From the NCBI RefSeq assembly GCF_031127835.1, contig NZ_JARXHX010000005.1, forward strand, positions 1 through 64,000: DNA of 64,000 bases, read 5' to 3'. The translations under genes were made by a program, and so were the position numbers. This DNA comes from Pelagicoccus sp. SDUM812002 (GTDB lineage: Bacteria; Verrucomicrobiota; Verrucomicrobiia; Opitutales; Opitutaceae). The notes under the pieces are model-generated. The model made no database searches. It saw nothing but the letters and a program-made list of their open reading frames with translations, and was not told the origin of the DNA. This document shows, piece after piece, positions 63,777 to 64,000 of this stretch; position 1 is the first letter of the stretch, and every line of letters begins with the position of its first letter.

Positions 63777-64000
63777 TCAGGTTTGGACCGCTATCCCTTT
63801 CGGGCCTTTTCGGTGGCGTTTGAAGAGAGTTCGGTGCTTGGTCACGCGGGAGGAGACGCGGGCTCGCCATAGATTGAAGCTGCGACGCTTCAGGTTTCTA
63901 CGCATCAAGCAAATGACTTCGGCCTCGGTGAGGCCTGTCTTGTCATTGATGGTTTCGAAGGTCGTCCGGTCGTGCCAGGCCATCCGGATAACCTTGTCGA
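63777..64000 (-). CDS. DUF2805 (TIGR03643) family protein, 5' end beyond the window
   Basis: The frame stays open to the window edge; the last codons read DKVIRMAWHDRTTFE, matching the family's usual VIxMAWxDRTxFExI. The ATG at 63983 that starts the shortest frame is thus an internal Met. Further marks are GLTEAEVICLMRRNLKRRSFNLWRARV and the TKH near the end. This small cytosolic family has a helix-turn-helix-like core and no known function. At least 74 residues are present. Confidence 0.85.
   Translation of the reverse strand, partial: DKVIRMAWHDRTTFETINDKTGLTEAEVICLMRRNLKRRSFNLWRARVSSRVTKHRTLFKRHRKGPKGIAVQT

Overview
The window looks like a chromosomal segment of a marine, aerobic member of the Verrucomicrobiota (class Opitutae, Pelagicoccus-like). 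This is inferred from the mix of secreted sugar-degrading enzymes (GH95, two GH43, a GH67-like enzyme, DUF1080, ThuA), the verrucomicrobial-style EF-hand-like C-terminus of the large GH43, and the absence of SusC/SusD pairs. I see no rRNA, tRNA, CRISPR array or insertion sequence.

Layout. 1-4.2 kb: end of a PqiC-like lipoprotein, a secreted alpha/beta hydrolase and an HDOD regulator. 4.3-14 kb: a ThuA-ankyrin fusion, a GH95 fucosidase with a membrane HDOD protein upstream of it, and a divergent giant hybrid sensor kinase. 14-18.4 kb: an aldo/keto reductase, an SDR plus DUF4250 pair, and a translationally coupled MBL-fold plus DUF1853 pair. 18.4-21.7 kb: a decayed ammonium transporter, an intact ZnuD-like His-rich TonB receptor, and remnants of a COG0523 GTPase and a membrane protein. 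21.7-28.5 kb: DUF1080, a multidomain GH43, Nudix, FKBP, a pseudouridine synthase and an orphan cytosine-5 DNA methyltransferase. 28.6-35.3 kb: a BlaI/M56 pair with a nested palindromic operator and a TPR-tailed protease, a zinc-independent MDR dehydrogenase, a frameshifted cupin gene and katG. 36-40.5 kb: a four-gene run (double TonB-C domain protein, ADP-ribosylglycohydrolase, Tat-exported PLP enzyme, small secreted protein), then a matrixin-type lipoprotein. 41-48.3 kb: a GPH sugar symporter facing a GH43 beta-xylosidase, MscS, and small secreted or membrane proteins. 48.3-55.3 kb: two badly decayed genes, an Nramp-related transporter lacking the usual metal motifs, a CIA30 protein and an SLC13 transporter. 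55.6-64 kb: an MBL-fold protein, lipoproteins, a GH67-like enzyme, two very small membrane-protein genes, a PQQ-type sugar dehydrogenase, a YkgJ-type protein, a beta-helix protein and the start-truncated end of a DUF2805 gene.

How the genes fit together. Sugar genes are spread over several loci: fucoside (GH95), arabinan (GH43), xyloside import and hydrolysis (GPH + GH43), glucuronoside-like (GH67-like) and periplasmic sugar oxidation. Signalling genes (two HDOD proteins with substituted phosphoacceptor positions and a 13-repeat hybrid kinase) surround the fucosidase. The number of broken genes is high: Amt, COG0523, a TPR protein, a deiminase-like gene, a truncated lipoprotein and the G8-tract cupin.

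All calls rest on reading the sequence and on remembered family motifs. No database search was possible.
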